Origin: Pedobacter panaciterrae
GTDB lineage: Bacteria > Bacteroidota > Bacteroidia > Sphingobacteriales > Sphingobacteriaceae
Reading direction: 5' to 3'
NCBI RefSeq assembly: GCF_001636695.1
Contig: NZ_LGEL01000044.1
Span: 1 to 43,369, forward strand
DNA length: 43,369 bases
Positions 10,022 through 18,353 of this stretch are shown in pieces. The notes under the pieces were generated by a model that saw only the letters and a list, made by a program, of their open reading frames with translations, was not told where the DNA came from and did not search any database. Position 1 is the first letter of the stretch. Each line of letters begins with the position of its first letter. Position numbers and translations under genes: made by a program.

Positions 10022-10846
10022 ATGGATCAATCCTCAGACACAATAACGTATGAACAATTGGCGGACCTTGTCGATTTCATCAGAAATGTTCATGGCTTTG
10101 ACTTTGGAGATTACTCAGCCGCTTCTCTAAAAAGAAGAGTCACCAGAATTATGCAGCTTCAAAAGCTCTCGCTGTTTGATTTACGTATATTATTAACGAA
10201 TGATCCGGATTACTTTGAAACTTTCTTAGTTGAGGTTACAGTAAATGTAACTGAAATGTTTAGAGATCCCCAGTTTTACAAATCTTTAAGTGCTAATGTA
10301 ATCCCCTACTTAAGATCATATCAAAGAATCAAAGTTTGGAATGCCGGATGCTCTACAGGGGAAGAACTTTATTCCTATGCCATACTTTTCTCAGAAGAAA
10401 ATCTGTACGAAAGATGCTTTTTCTATGGAACAGACATCAACGTCGATGTCCTCGAATATGCTAGAGATGGAATATATGATTTGCAAAAAATGAAGCAATA
10501 CTCTGAAAATTTCCATAAAACTGGCACAATGCATACACTATCTGATTATTATACAGCAAAGTATGACGCAGCAAAAATCAATCACTCTTTAAAGAAAAAT
10601 GTGCTGTTCTCTGTTCATAATCTGGCTTCAGATGGAGTCTTCAATGAATTTCAGGTTATATCCTGTCGTAATGTCCTTATTTACTTCAATGTAGAATTAC
10701 AGAAAAGAGTAATTGAACTATTTTACAATAGTTTAGCTAATTTTGGCTTTTTATGTTTAGGATCTAAGGAAACCCTAAGAAGTACTGAACTTGGCAAGTT
10801 TAAAATCATAGACAAAAAAAATAACATTTACCAGAAAATAGGCTAA
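10022..10846 (+). CDS. CheR-type protein-glutamate methyltransferase
   Basis: The 274-residue protein has the small all-helical CheR N-terminal domain (about 8-62) and a SAM-binding Rossmann domain with NAGCSTGEE from residue 107 and the CheR signature SCRNVLIYF from 214. CheR uses S-adenosylmethionine to methylate glutamates, classically in chemoreceptor coiled coils. Length is normal. No CheB methylesterase and no methyl-accepting chemotaxis protein are encoded in the window, so the substrate is not a standard chemoreceptor here. Its single-base spacing from the upstream hybrid kinase suggests the kinase, with its Glu-rich coiled coil, as a candidate substrate (inference). Confidence 0.93.
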   Translation: MDQSSDTITYEQLADLVDFIRNVHGFDFGDYSAASLKRRVTRIMQLQKLSLFDLRILLTNDPDYFETFLVEVTVNVTEMFRDPQFYKSLSANVIPYLRSYQRIKVWNAGCSTGEELYSYAILFSEENLYERCFFYGTDINVDVLEYARDGIYDLQKMKQYSENFHKTGTMHTLSDYYTAKYDAAKINHSLKKNVLFSVHNLASDGVFNEFQVISCRNVLIYFNVELQKRVIELFYNSLANFGFLCLGSKETLRSTELGKFKIIDKKNNIYQKIG

Positions 10847-10869
10847 CATTAATATTCAGATAAGAAACT

Positions 10870-12462
10870 ATGGAGAAGATTAACATATTGATTGTTGATG
10901 ACAGACCTGAAAATATTATAGCGCTCGAAGCACTACTACAGAGAAACGACATTAATTTAATCAGTACTACAAATCCTAATGAAGCACTCAGAATATCCTG
11001 GGAAATGGATATTGCAATCGCCTTAGTGGATGTTCAAATGCCTGAAATGGATGGATTTGAACTTGTTGAAATCTTAAAAAGTAATCCTCGTACTAAAGAT
11101 ATATTAATCATATTTGTAACAGCTATTTCTAAAGAAACAAAGTATGCAGTTAAAGGATTAAATACCGGGGCTGTCGACTATCTATATAAGCCATTAGATC
11201 CCTTTATCACTTCTGCAAAGGTTGATTCATTTATACAATTTATAAGAAATCAACGTGAAATAAAAACAAAAAATAAAGAGCTGGAAGCTTACCAAAAGGA
11301 ACTGATAAAGGCAAAGGAAGAAGCAGAACAGGGCAAAAGGATAAAAGAAAATTTTCTTGCCAATATGAGTCACGAAATCCGTACTCCAATAAATGGAATT
11401 ATTGGTCTCGCTCATTTATTGGAACGAACAGATTTAACTGACGAACAAAGGGAAATGATTTCATTACTTGAAATATCTTCAAGCTCATTGTTAGGTGTTA
11501 TCAATGATATTTTAGACCTTTCAAAAATTGAGGCAGGCAAGTTTAAAATCAACAGAACTTCAACTGATATCTCAAACGTTTGCAATTCGGTTATTAATCT
11601 TTTACGCATAAGAGCAAAAGAAAAAAAACTGAATTTAGAAATGGCATTAACTCCAGAATTACCTGCTCATGTACTTGCAGATTCGTTGCGACTAAACCAG
11701 ATTTTGATGAATTTAATCGGAAACGCGATTAAATTTACATCTCAGGGGAGTGTTACCTTAAGAGTAGAAATCATGGACAGCAAAGGCAACAATGTTCAGG
11801 TTAGATTTTCTGTAATCGACACAGGCATTGGAATAGCCACAGAAAACATTGAGAAAATATTCGAGACATTCGAACAGGCAGATGAGCAAACTACAGTAAA
11901 GTTTGGTGGTACAGGCTTGGGGTTATCTATCGTAAGAAATCTTGCTAAACTAAAAGGTGGCCATCTGGACGTATTTAGCGAAGAAAATAAAGGAAGTACA
12001 TTCTGTTTTACCAATTGGTACGAGATTGTAAAGGAAGTCCAGCCTGTTCAAAAAATCACAAAAGAAAACTTTACTCCTTTCAATAATGTCAAAATTCTTG
12101 TCGCTGAAGATAATCCCATAAATAAATTTCTAATTGTAAAGATATTAAAGGACTGGATGATTGATGCAGATGTTGTTGAAAATGGAAAGGACGCAATAAA
12201 TAAGCTAAAAGAAAATCATTATCACCTTATCCTTATGGATACTTTTATGCCAGTTTTAAATGGTTTAGATGCAATCAGAATGATCAGAAGTGGTTGCGTC
12301 AAAGGGAAAGAAAACATTCCAATAATTACTTTCTCGGCAGCAGTAATGGAAACCGACACTAAAACAGCTATGGACGCCGGGGCAAATGATGTAATAAGCA
12401 AACCCTTTGAACTTATAACTTTACATAAGAAGATAACCAAATACGCTATATCTACTTATTAA
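10870..12462 (+). CDS. REC-histidine kinase-REC hybrid regulator
   Basis: The 530-residue soluble protein has an N-terminal receiver (5-120, D54 in LVDVQMP), a coiled-coil linker (about 128-160), HisKA with H168 in [11 protein letters not shown], HATPase_c (about 270-385, DTGIGIA and [10 protein letters not shown]), and a C-terminal receiver (about 412-528, D457 in LMDTFMP). There is no membrane segment or sensor domain, so the N-terminal receiver probably controls the kinase, for example by taking phosphate from the upstream hybrid kinase. It follows cheR by 23 bases and its last 11 bases overlap the end of pth on the other strand. Confidence 0.92.
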   Translation: MEKINILIVDDRPENIIALEALLQRNDINLISTTNPNEALRISWEMDIAIALVDVQMPEMDGFELVEILKSNPRTKDILIIFVTAISKETKYAVKGLNTGAVDYLYKPLDPFITSAKVDSFIQFIRNQREIKTKNKELEAYQKELIKAKEEAEQGKRIKENFLANMSHEIRTPINGIIGLAHLLERTDLTDEQREMISLLEISSSSLLGVINDILDLSKIEAGKFKINRTSTDISNVCNSVINLLRIRAKEKKLNLEMALTPELPAHVLADSLRLNQILMNLIGNAIKFTSQGSVTLRVEIMDSKGNNVQVRFSVIDTGIGIATENIEKIFETFEQADEQTTVKFGGTGLGLSIVRNLAKLKGGHLDVFSEENKGSTFCFTNWYEIVKEVQPVQKITKENFTPFNNVKILVAEDNPINKFLIVKILKDWMIDADVVENGKDAINKLKENHYHLILMDTFMPVLNGLDAIRMIRSGCVKGKENIPIITFSAAVMETDTKTAMDAGANDVISKPFELITLHKKITKYAISTY

Positions 12463-13012
12463 AAGCAGTCATAGTCTTTGCTGGGCCAATAGTTACAAAA
12501 CTTTTTATTAATTCCACACTCGTATCTATAAGTGCAGGTAATTCTGGCTGCTCATCTCTATCAAAATTCGAAAGGACGTAATCAGCTTGCCTCCCCTTCG
12601 GAAAATTATCACCTATCCCAAAGCGCAGACGAGGATATCCTTGTCCACCACATAAACCTTCAATACTCCTCAGTCCATTATGTCCTGCACTGCTACCCTG
12701 CATTTTTAACCTTAACTTACCCAGTGGCAGGGCAAGATCATCAACAATGACAAGAACATTCTCCAATGGGATACGTAATTCATGCATCCAATAATTTACT
12801 GCCTTTCCACTTAAATTCATAAAAGTAGTTGGCTTTATAACATGTAGCTTTTTGCCTTTAAATGAAACCTCAGAATAATAAGCTAATCGCAAATTAGAAA
12901 AAGTACCACCAAGCTCTTTAACCAACTCATCCGCTATATTAAATCCAATATTATGCCTGGTATAAGCATATTCAGGTCCTATATTTCCTAAACCAACAAT
13001 TAAGTACTTCAT
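12452..13012 (-). CDS. pth: Peptidyl-tRNA hydrolase
   Basis: The start at 13012 ([15 protein letters not shown]) gives 186 residues, the normal Pth length; the 36 codons upstream in frame run through a repeat-like segment and have no family match. H20 in YTRHNIGF is the catalytic histidine, and [12 protein letters not shown] and [12 protein letters not shown] are conserved substrate-binding motifs. The enzyme releases peptides from peptidyl-tRNA that has dropped off ribosomes. It is the last gene of the tRNA-Gln, prs, rplY, pth series, but a strong terminator lies between rplY and pth, so it may have its own promoter. It overlaps the convergent kinase gene by 11 bases. Confidence 0.95.
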   Translation of the reverse strand: MKYLIVGLGNIGPEYAYTRHNIGFNIADELVKELGGTFSNLRLAYYSEVSFKGKKLHVIKPTTFMNLSGKAVNYWMHELRIPLENVLVIVDDLALPLGKLRLKMQGSSAGHNGLRSIEGLCGGQGYPRLRFGIGDNFPKGRQADYVLSNFDRDEQPELPALIDTSVELIKSFVTIGPAKTMTAFNK

Positions 13013-13055
13013 TGCAGCAAAGATAATAGTAAATTCTAAAAACAAACAAAGTACA

Positions 13056-13110
13056 GTCGTCATCTGGAGGGAAGCATAGCGATGAGAGATCTCCCCCTGC
13101 CGCGGCGAAG
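13056..13110. repeat. Repeat-like GC-rich fragment upstream of pth
   Basis: This stretch is richer in G+C than its surroundings and reads CGTCATCTGGAGGGAAGC followed by an AGAGATCTCCCCC segment. It resembles the dispersed intergenic elements of Sphingobacteriaceae that begin GTCAT and carry AGATCTCC, from memory only. No second copy occurs in the window, so repeat status is unproven. Confidence 0.35.
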
Positions 13111-13119
13111 GTGAAAGCA

Positions 13120-13160
13120 CAAAAAAAGAGGGTGATCATGATTAATGAATGCACCCTCTT
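13120..13160 (-). terminator. Rho-independent terminator after rplY
   Basis: On the minus strand, AAGAGGGTG (from 13160) pairs with CACCCTCTT (to 13126) around a 17-base loop and is followed by a T run. It lies 20 bases after the rplY stop codon. The stem is shared with the terminator at 41125-41159. Confidence 0.85.
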
Positions 13161-13180
13161 CTATAAAAGATTAAGCTAAA

Positions 13181-13759
13181 CTATTTCTTGTTAGCTTCTT
13201 GTTCTGCTTGTTTTAATGCTCTTGACATACCTACAGAAACGATAGTATCCTCAGGAGTGTTAGTAATAACATATTCACCTTTTTGAAGATCACGAACACG
13301 GAATAAATTACCAACTTCTAATTTCGCAATACTTACTTCAACTGTTTGTGGCATGTTTTTAGGCAATGCTTTAACACGAAGTTTACGTAATTTCTGAACT
13401 AATTTACCACCCATTTTAACACCTGGAGAAGTTCCGGTTAATTTAACAGGGATTTCCATAAGAATTTCTTTGTCATCAAATAACTGAAGAAAATCTACGT
13501 GTAATAATAAATCAGTTAATGGGTGAAATTGTAATTCTTTGATGATAGCTTTGATTTTCTTACCACCTAAGGTAATCTCAACAAAGTTAGCTTCCGGTGT
13601 ATAAATAGCATCTTTTAATTCAGTTGTTACTACAGCAAAATGTGCTTGTTCTTTACCACCATACAATACTGCAGGAACTTTACCTTCATAGCGAAGCTCT
13701 TTAGCATCGCGTTTCCCTACGTTCTCTCTTGGAGAACCGCTAATTGCGATTGTTTTCAT
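13181..13759 (-). CDS. rplY: 50S ribosomal protein L25, long (Ctc/TL5) form
   Basis: The 192-residue protein has the 5S rRNA-binding L25 domain (about 1-95: KTIAISGSPR, GKVPAVLYGG, LQFHPLTDLLLHVDFL) and the C-terminal TL5/Ctc beta domain (about 100-180: IPVKLTGTSPGVKMGG, LPKNMPQTVEVSI). The tail is a short acidic/basic AEQEANKK. This long form is usual outside enterobacteria. It lies 58 bases downstream of prs, and the gap holds a small hairpin just ahead of the start codon. The prs-rplY-pth order is a familiar bacterial housekeeping arrangement. Confidence 0.96.
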   Translation of the reverse strand: MKTIAISGSPRENVGKRDAKELRYEGKVPAVLYGGKEQAHFAVVTTELKDAIYTPEANFVEITLGGKKIKAIIKELQFHPLTDLLLHVDFLQLFDDKEILMEIPVKLTGTSPGVKMGGKLVQKLRKLRVKALPKNMPQTVEVSIAKLEVGNLFRVRDLQKGEYVITNTPEDTIVSVGMSRALKQAEQEANKK

Positions 13760-13779
13760 TTTTTTTTGTTTAAATGTTT

Positions 13780-13798
13780 TGAAGCCTTAATGGCTTCA
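13780..13798 (-). promoter_or_regulatory. Hairpin in the rplY leader
   Basis: A perfect 7-bp stem (TGAAGCC/GGCTTCA) with a 5-base loop lies 20 bases ahead of the rplY start. On the minus strand no T run follows it, so it is not a classical terminator; it could protect the transcript or regulate translation. Function is not established. Confidence 0.4.
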
Positions 13799-13817
13799 TT
13801 ATATATAGTTATTAATA

Positions 13818-14759
13818 TTATACGTTAAAAAGATCACTGATTGATCCATGCTCATTCACATTGGCAATTGCTTTTGCAAATAACGGAGCTGTTGACAGCA
13901 CTCTTATTTTTGGGCTATCTTGTTTTAAAGGAATTGTATCTGTTACGATCAATTCCGTTAGCATTGAATTTTCAACAGTTTCATATGCTTTCCCCGACAA
14001 TACCGGATGCGTACAAACTGCTCTTACACTTTTTGCACCCTTTTCCATAATTAAGGCTGCAGCCTTAGCCAATGTTCCTGCAGTATCGCAAATATCATCA
14101 ATCAGCACAACATCCAATCCCACTACATCTCCGATGATAGACATAGACTCTATTTCATTAGCACGTTTACGGCGCTTATCGCAAATCACTACCTCAGCAT
14201 TAAAAAACTTAGCAAAGGTACGTGCTCGGTAAGATCCACCCATATCCGGTGAAGCTATGGTTAAATTCTCAAGTCCTAAACTCTTTATGTAAGGAACAAA
14301 AATTACTGAACCATCAAGGTGATCAACCGGAATATCAAAAAATCCCTGAATCTGAGCAGCATGAAGATCCATGGTCATGATTCTGTGGATACCAGCAGAT
14401 TTTAAAAGATTGGCTACCAGTTTAGCACCAATTGCTACCCTTGGCTTATCTTTCCTATCTTGTCTCGCTAATCCGTAGTAAGGTACAACCGCTGTTATAT
14501 AATGCGCTGATGCTCTTTTTGCGGCATCAATCATTAATAACAATTCCATTAAATTATCAGAAGGCTGATAGGTAGATTGGATAAGAAACACATCACACCC
14601 TCTTACAGTTTCATCATAAGAAGGCTGAAACTCACCATCGCTAAACTTACTTAAGGTTACACTACCAAGAGGCTTGCCGTAACTTTCGGCAATTTTATGT
14701 GCTAAATCTTTAGTACCCGTTCCGGCAAAAAGTTTAACTGGGTTAAATTGCAATGGCAT
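13818..14759 (-). CDS. prs: Ribose-phosphate pyrophosphokinase
   Basis: The 313-residue protein matches Prs throughout: KLFAGTGTKDLA near the N-terminus, the YYGLARQDRKDKPR ATP/metal segment (about 100-113), the MDLHAAQIQGFFDIPVDHL flexible region, and the PRPP-binding loop VVLIDDICDTAGTL (about 216-229). It makes PRPP from ribose 5-phosphate and ATP for nucleotide, histidine and tryptophan synthesis. Length is normal. Upstream, only 24 bases separate it from the tRNA-Gln terminator, and those bases contain an ATTGAAA/TTTCAAT hairpin one base before the ATG. Confidence 0.97.
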   Translation of the reverse strand: MPLQFNPVKLFAGTGTKDLAHKIAESYGKPLGSVTLSKFSDGEFQPSYDETVRGCDVFLIQSTYQPSDNLMELLLMIDAAKRASAHYITAVVPYYGLARQDRKDKPRVAIGAKLVANLLKSAGIHRIMTMDLHAAQIQGFFDIPVDHLDGSVIFVPYIKSLGLENLTIASPDMGGSYRARTFAKFFNAEVVICDKRRKRANEIESMSIIGDVVGLDVVLIDDICDTAGTLAKAAALIMEKGAKSVRAVCTHPVLSGKAYETVENSMLTELIVTDTIPLKQDSPKIRVLSTAPLFAKAIANVNEHGSISDLFNV

Positions 14760-14760
14760 T

Positions 14761-14776
14761 ATTGAAAAGTTTCAAT
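14761..14776 (-). promoter_or_regulatory. Small hairpin abutting the prs start codon
   Basis: ATTGAAA and TTTCAAT form a perfect 7-bp stem with a 2-base spacer, ending one base before the prs ATG. It would occupy the ribosome landing site. Function unproven. Confidence 0.35.
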
Positions 14777-14783
14777 ACTGGTT

Positions 14784-14819
14784 AAAAAAAATCGGATTGC
14801 GGTTTAATTCACAATCCGA
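14784..14819 (-). terminator. Terminator after tRNA-Gln
   Basis: On the minus strand, TCGGATTG (14819-14812) pairs with CAATCCGA (14799-14792) around a 12-base loop, and eight T residues follow. It begins 12 bases after the tRNA 3' end and stands directly upstream of prs. Confidence 0.85.
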
Positions 14820-14830
14820 ATATTGTTTAG

Positions 14831-14901
14831 TTGTCCGACCTGGATTCGAACCAAGACAAACGGTACCAAAAACCGTTGTACTACCCTTATACTATCGGAC
14901 A
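14831..14901 (-). tRNA. tRNA-Gln (UUG anticodon)
   Basis: The 71-base minus-strand sequence folds as a full cloverleaf: acceptor TGTCCGA/TCGGACA, D arm GTAT/GTAC, anticodon stem ACGGT/ACCGT with loop TTTTGGT giving anticodon TTG, a 4-base variable loop, T arm CTTGG/CCAGG with loop TTCGAAT, and discriminator A. CCA is not encoded and must be added after transcription. Anticodon UUG reads CAA, and by wobble CAG. Confidence 0.95.
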
Positions 14902-14910
14902 ATCTTCCAT

Positions 14911-14940
14911 CAAAAAGGTTGCTTTGAAATGGAATGCAAA
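14911..14940 (-). promoter_or_regulatory. Candidate promoter of tRNA-Gln
   Basis: On the minus strand a TTTG box (14940-14937) is followed after 18 bases by CCTTTTTG (14918-14911), which keeps the TTTG half of the TAnnTTTG -7 element. The tRNA 5' end follows 9 bases later. The missing TA makes this a partial match. Confidence 0.4.
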
Positions 14941-15219
14941 TCTACGCACATTTTTCAATTTTGCAAGGGGCAAATCAAAAAAATATAAAATATTTTATCC
15001 CAATAAGATTCCCTCACTTATTACTCCCAATAAATCAATTAGTTAATCCGATAATATTTTATTACTTTTTTTTCATCACCATAGCATTATTTTAAAAATA
15101 CCTCCTCAATATCTTACAAAGGATGGAATGAAGCAATATTTCTATTTAAGCCTACATTTTTCTTTAATTAAATATAGCCGATTTAAAGTATACATATAGA
15201 GAGATTCCCCTAAGCAAGA
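14941..15219. other. AT-rich intergenic stretch without recognised genes
   Basis: The gap between the tRNA and the DUF2723 gene (about 420 bases counting to the chosen start at 15325) is AT-rich, with many poly-A and poly-T runs. I see no ORF with family features, no RNA fold I recognise and no repeat. The only signal is the TAAATTTG element at 15224. Confidence 0.5.
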
Positions 15220-15223
15220 ATGT

Positions 15224-15231
15224 TAAATTTG
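15224..15231 (+). promoter_or_regulatory. Possible -7 element of the DUF2723 gene
   Basis: TAAATTTG matches TAnnTTTG, with no clear -33 partner. If used, transcription starts inside the longer reading of the gene, which supports the ATG at 15325 as the true start. Confidence 0.35.
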
Positions 15232-15324
15232 TTAAACACACCTTTAGAGTATGCGATTATCAATCTTATTCTTTATTTTCGGACGCAATTAATTGCTTTT
15301 ACATTAGAACTACTTGATCACGAA

Positions 15325-18300
15325 ATGAATTATTCAAAAATCAATAACATTACCGGTTGGTTCTGTTTTGCCATTGCTACCTTAACTTATATTTTAACAC
15401 TAGAGCCCTCCGTTAGCTTTTGGGACTGTGGCGAATTTATAGCCTCTGCCTTAAAGATGCAGGTGGTGCATCAACCAGGAGCACCTCTGTTTTTAATGAT
15501 ACAGCGGTTTTTCTCCTTACTTGCTCTAGGTGATGTTACTAAAGTAGCGTACTTCATGAACGTAGGTTCTGCAGTTGCAAGTGGAGCTACTATCCTATTT
15601 TTATTCTGGACAATTACTGCCCTTGCTAAAAAGATCTTAGTAAAAGACAAAGAAGAGATCTCTAAAGCTAACCTGATCTCAATTATGGGAGCTGGTGTCG
15701 TTGGTGCACTTGCTTATACATTCTCTGATAGTTTCTGGTTTTCTGCAGTTGAATCTGAAGTTTACGCTTTATCTTCACTTTTTACCGCTATAGTTTTCTG
15801 GGCAATATTAAAATGGGAAGCTCATGCCGACGAGCCTCGTGCTGATAGATGGTTATTATTCATAGCCTACATTATGGGGCTATCAATAGGTATTCACTTA
15901 TTAAACTTGTTAACCATACCTGCTATTGCTTTTGTTTACTACTTCAGGAAAACCAAAAAGGCAACAACCGCAGGCATTGTAAAAACAGGAATAATTGGAA
16001 TTCTGATTTTAGCATTTATTCAATACGGTATCATTCAATATGTAGTTTCGTTCGGTGCCTATTTTGACTTGTTCTTTGTAAACACTTTAGGCTTCGGTTT
16101 TGGATCAGGTGTTGTTTTCTTTGCAATATTATTAATAGCTGGTCTTGTATTCGGTATTAGGTACTCTATAAAACACCAAAAGAAAATTCTGAACCTTGCA
16201 TTATTATCTACTGTACTCATCATATTTGGATATGGTTCTTTTGCAATGATCATTATTCGTGCTAAAGCTGACCCAAATCTAAACAATAGTGATCCCGACA
16301 ATGCTTTCTCATTTTTAGGCTATCTAAACAGAGAGCAATACGGAGACAGGCCATTACTATTCGGACCTAACTATAATTCCCAAAAGGTTGATATCAAACA
16401 GGGGAAAACCATTTATAGAAAAGGGGCGGAAAAGTATGAGGTTGCAGGAAGAAAAACTGATTACGAGTACGACAGAACAACACCTTTCCCAAGAATGTAC
16501 AGTGATGACCCTCGACATATAGGGTATTATAAGGATATGATGGGCTTTGATGATACTCATTTCCCTAACCTCATAGATAACATAGGTTTCTTTTTTGGCT
16601 ATCAAACCGGGCAGATGTATATGAGATACTTTATGTGGAACTTTGTTGGTCGCCAAAATGATGATCAGGGACAAGGAAGTTTATATGAAGGTCAATGGCT
16701 AAGTGGTATTAAACCTATAGATGCTGCCCGCCTTGGCGATCAAAGTCACCTGCCTCCAACTATAACAGAAAATAATGCATACAATAGGTTCTTCTTTTTA
16801 CCGCTGATACTAGGGCTAATGGGAGCAATATGGCATTTCCAGCGCAATCAAAAAGATGCCGGTATAATAGCATTATTGTTCTTTTTTACCGGCATGGCCA
16901 TTGTACTATACCTAAATCAGAAACCATTGGAACCAAGGGAAAGGGATTACGCCTACGCAGGATCCTTTTATGCCTTTGCCATATGGATAGGTCTCGGGGC
17001 ATTGGCATTGAAGGAATGGATATTTAAGAAGGTTACCCCTGCTACCGGTGCTATTCTGGCAACAGTAGTTGGATTGTTTGCAGCACCCGTAATTATGGCT
17101 GCGCAAGGATGGGATGATCACGATCGTTCTACTAAGCTTGTTGCTCATGATATTGCGGTTGATTATTTAGAATCATGTGCACCAAATGCAATTCTATTTA
17201 CTTACGGTGATAATGATACCTATCCGCTTTGGTACATACAGGAGGTTGAAAACGTTAGACCAGATATTCGTCTTGTCAACCTAAGCTTATTTGATACCGA
17301 CTGGTACATAAATGGCATGAAACGCAAACAAAATGAATCTGAGCCATTACCTATAAGCATGAATAAATCTCAGTATGTACAAGGTACAAGAGATGTAATG
17401 TACTATCAGGATTATAAAATTTCAGGTTCTGTTGAGTTAAGCAACATTTTTGACATATTAACTTCTGATAATGATGAGGACAAACTTGCATTAAATGATG
17501 GTACAAAAGAAAACTTTATCCCAACCAAAAATTTCAAACTAACTGTAAACCGTGGCGATGTTATCAAAAACGGAGTAGTGAGTCCGGCTGATTCAGCTAA
17601 AATTGTTCCTGCCCTTGAATGGAAATTCAACAAGAGCTACGTGACCAAAGGTACACTGGCAATGTTTGACATCCTGGTTCACAATAACTGGAAAAGGCCA
17701 ATTTATTTTGCAAGCACAGTGCCTTCAGAGCAATACAATGGTTTAGATAACTATTTATATAACGAAGGATTGGCACTTCGTCTAATGCCTTTAAAATTAG
17801 ATAGCGCCGCCGGAAAAAGTGACTTAATAAACACTCCCGTTCTTTACAACAACCTGATGAATAAATTCAAATGGGGAAATGTAAAAAATGCTCGTTATCT
17901 TGATCCTCAATCATCAGATGACATCTCTATTTTTACAAGTATGTTTAATAATGCTATTACAGGCCTTGTTAAAGAAGGAAAAATAGAAGAAGCTAAAAAA
18001 GTTGCTGACCGTTATTTCGAAGTAATGCCTGACAAATTCTATGGCATGCGCTCTATGATGGGAGCCTATTTTATGGCAGAAAACCTGTATACTATAAATG
18101 AAAATAAAAGAGCCAATGCTTTGATTGAAAGATCTGCAGATTACATACAAAAAGAACTTACCTATCTTGCTGATGTATCTAAGAGCAAAAATAAATTTAT
18201 TGGTGGTCAGAATGTACAGCTAGGTATGTCGTTCCTAAATCAAATGGCAAAAATAACTGAGGCAAATAAGGAAACGAAATTGAGTCAGAGTTTAACAAAA

Positions 18301-18351
18301 CAATTCAATGACTTAGAAGGACGGTTTTCGCAGTACTTTGCACAACAATAA
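15325..18351 (+). CDS. DUF2723 polytopic membrane protein (GT-C/PMT-like)
   Basis: I chose the ATG at 15325 (MNYSKINNITGW), giving 1008 residues; 35 more codons are open upstream but are not family-like. Residues about 20-75 carry the DUF2723 signature LEPSVSFWDCGEFIASALK and VVHQPGAPLFLMIQR. Around a dozen membrane segments follow up to about residue 600, then a soluble C-terminal region with TPR-like helices at the end (about 880-1000). The fold family is related to protein O-mannosyltransferase-type (GT-C) glycosyltransferases using lipid-linked sugars; the acidic WDCGEF segment is the likely catalytic-loop equivalent. The substrate is unknown. Single gene; transcription probably ends at the hairpin at 18518. 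Confidence 0.85.
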   Translation: MNYSKINNITGWFCFAIATLTYILTLEPSVSFWDCGEFIASALKMQVVHQPGAPLFLMIQRFFSLLALGDVTKVAYFMNVGSAVASGATILFLFWTITALAKKILVKDKEEISKANLISIMGAGVVGALAYTFSDSFWFSAVESEVYALSSLFTAIVFWAILKWEAHADEPRADRWLLFIAYIMGLSIGIHLLNLLTIPAIAFVYYFRKTKKATTAGIVKTGIIGILILAFIQYGIIQYVVSFGAYFDLFFVNTLGFGFGSGVVFFAILLIAGLVFGIRYSIKHQKKILNLALLSTVLIIFGYGSFAMIIIRAKADPNLNNSDPDNAFSFLGYLNREQYGDRPLLFGPNYNSQKVDIKQGKTIYRKGAEKYEVAGRKTDYEYDRTTPFPRMYSDDPRHIGYYKDMMGFDDTHFPNLIDNIGFFFGYQTGQMYMRYFMWNFVGRQNDDQGQGSLYEGQWLSGIKPIDAARLGDQSHLPPTITENNAYNRFFFLPLILGLMGAIWHFQRNQKDAGIIALLFFFTGMAIVLYLNQKPLEPRERDYAYAGSFYAFAIWIGLGALALKEWIFKKVTPATGAILATVVGLFAAPVIMAAQGWDDHDRSTKLVAHDIAVDYLESCAPNAILFTYGDNDTYPLWYIQEVENVRPDIRLVNLSLFDTDWYINGMKRKQNESEPLPISMNKSQYVQGTRDVMYYQDYKISGSVELSNIFDILTSDNDEDKLALNDGTKENFIPTKNFKLTVNRGDVIKNGVVSPADSAKIVPALEWKFNKSYVTKGTLAMFDILVHNNWKRPIYFASTVPSEQYNGLDNYLYNEGLALRLMPLKLDSAAGKSDLINTPVLYNNLMNKFKWGNVKNARYLDPQSSDDISIFTSMFNNAITGLVKEGKIEEAKKVADRYFEVMPDKFYGMRSMMGAYFMAENLYTINENKRANALIERSADYIQKELTYLADVSKSKNKFIGGQNVQLGMSFLNQMAKITEANKETKLSQSLTKQFNDLEGRFSQYFAQQ

Positions 18352-18353
18352 TA

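Noticed and set aside
10022-10846. Chemotaxis operon for flagellar motility
   Set aside because: No CheA, CheW, CheB, receptor or flagellar gene is present, and the phylum lacks flagella in general.
13013-13120. N-terminal extension of pth by 36 codons
   Set aside because: The extension reads through a repeat-like GC-rich segment, lacks family similarity, and the ATG at 13012 gives a normal Pth N-terminus.
14797-15046. Small plus-strand ORFs over the tRNA-Gln gene
   Set aside because: They are chance frames through the tRNA complement and AT-rich spacer, with no domain or start signal.
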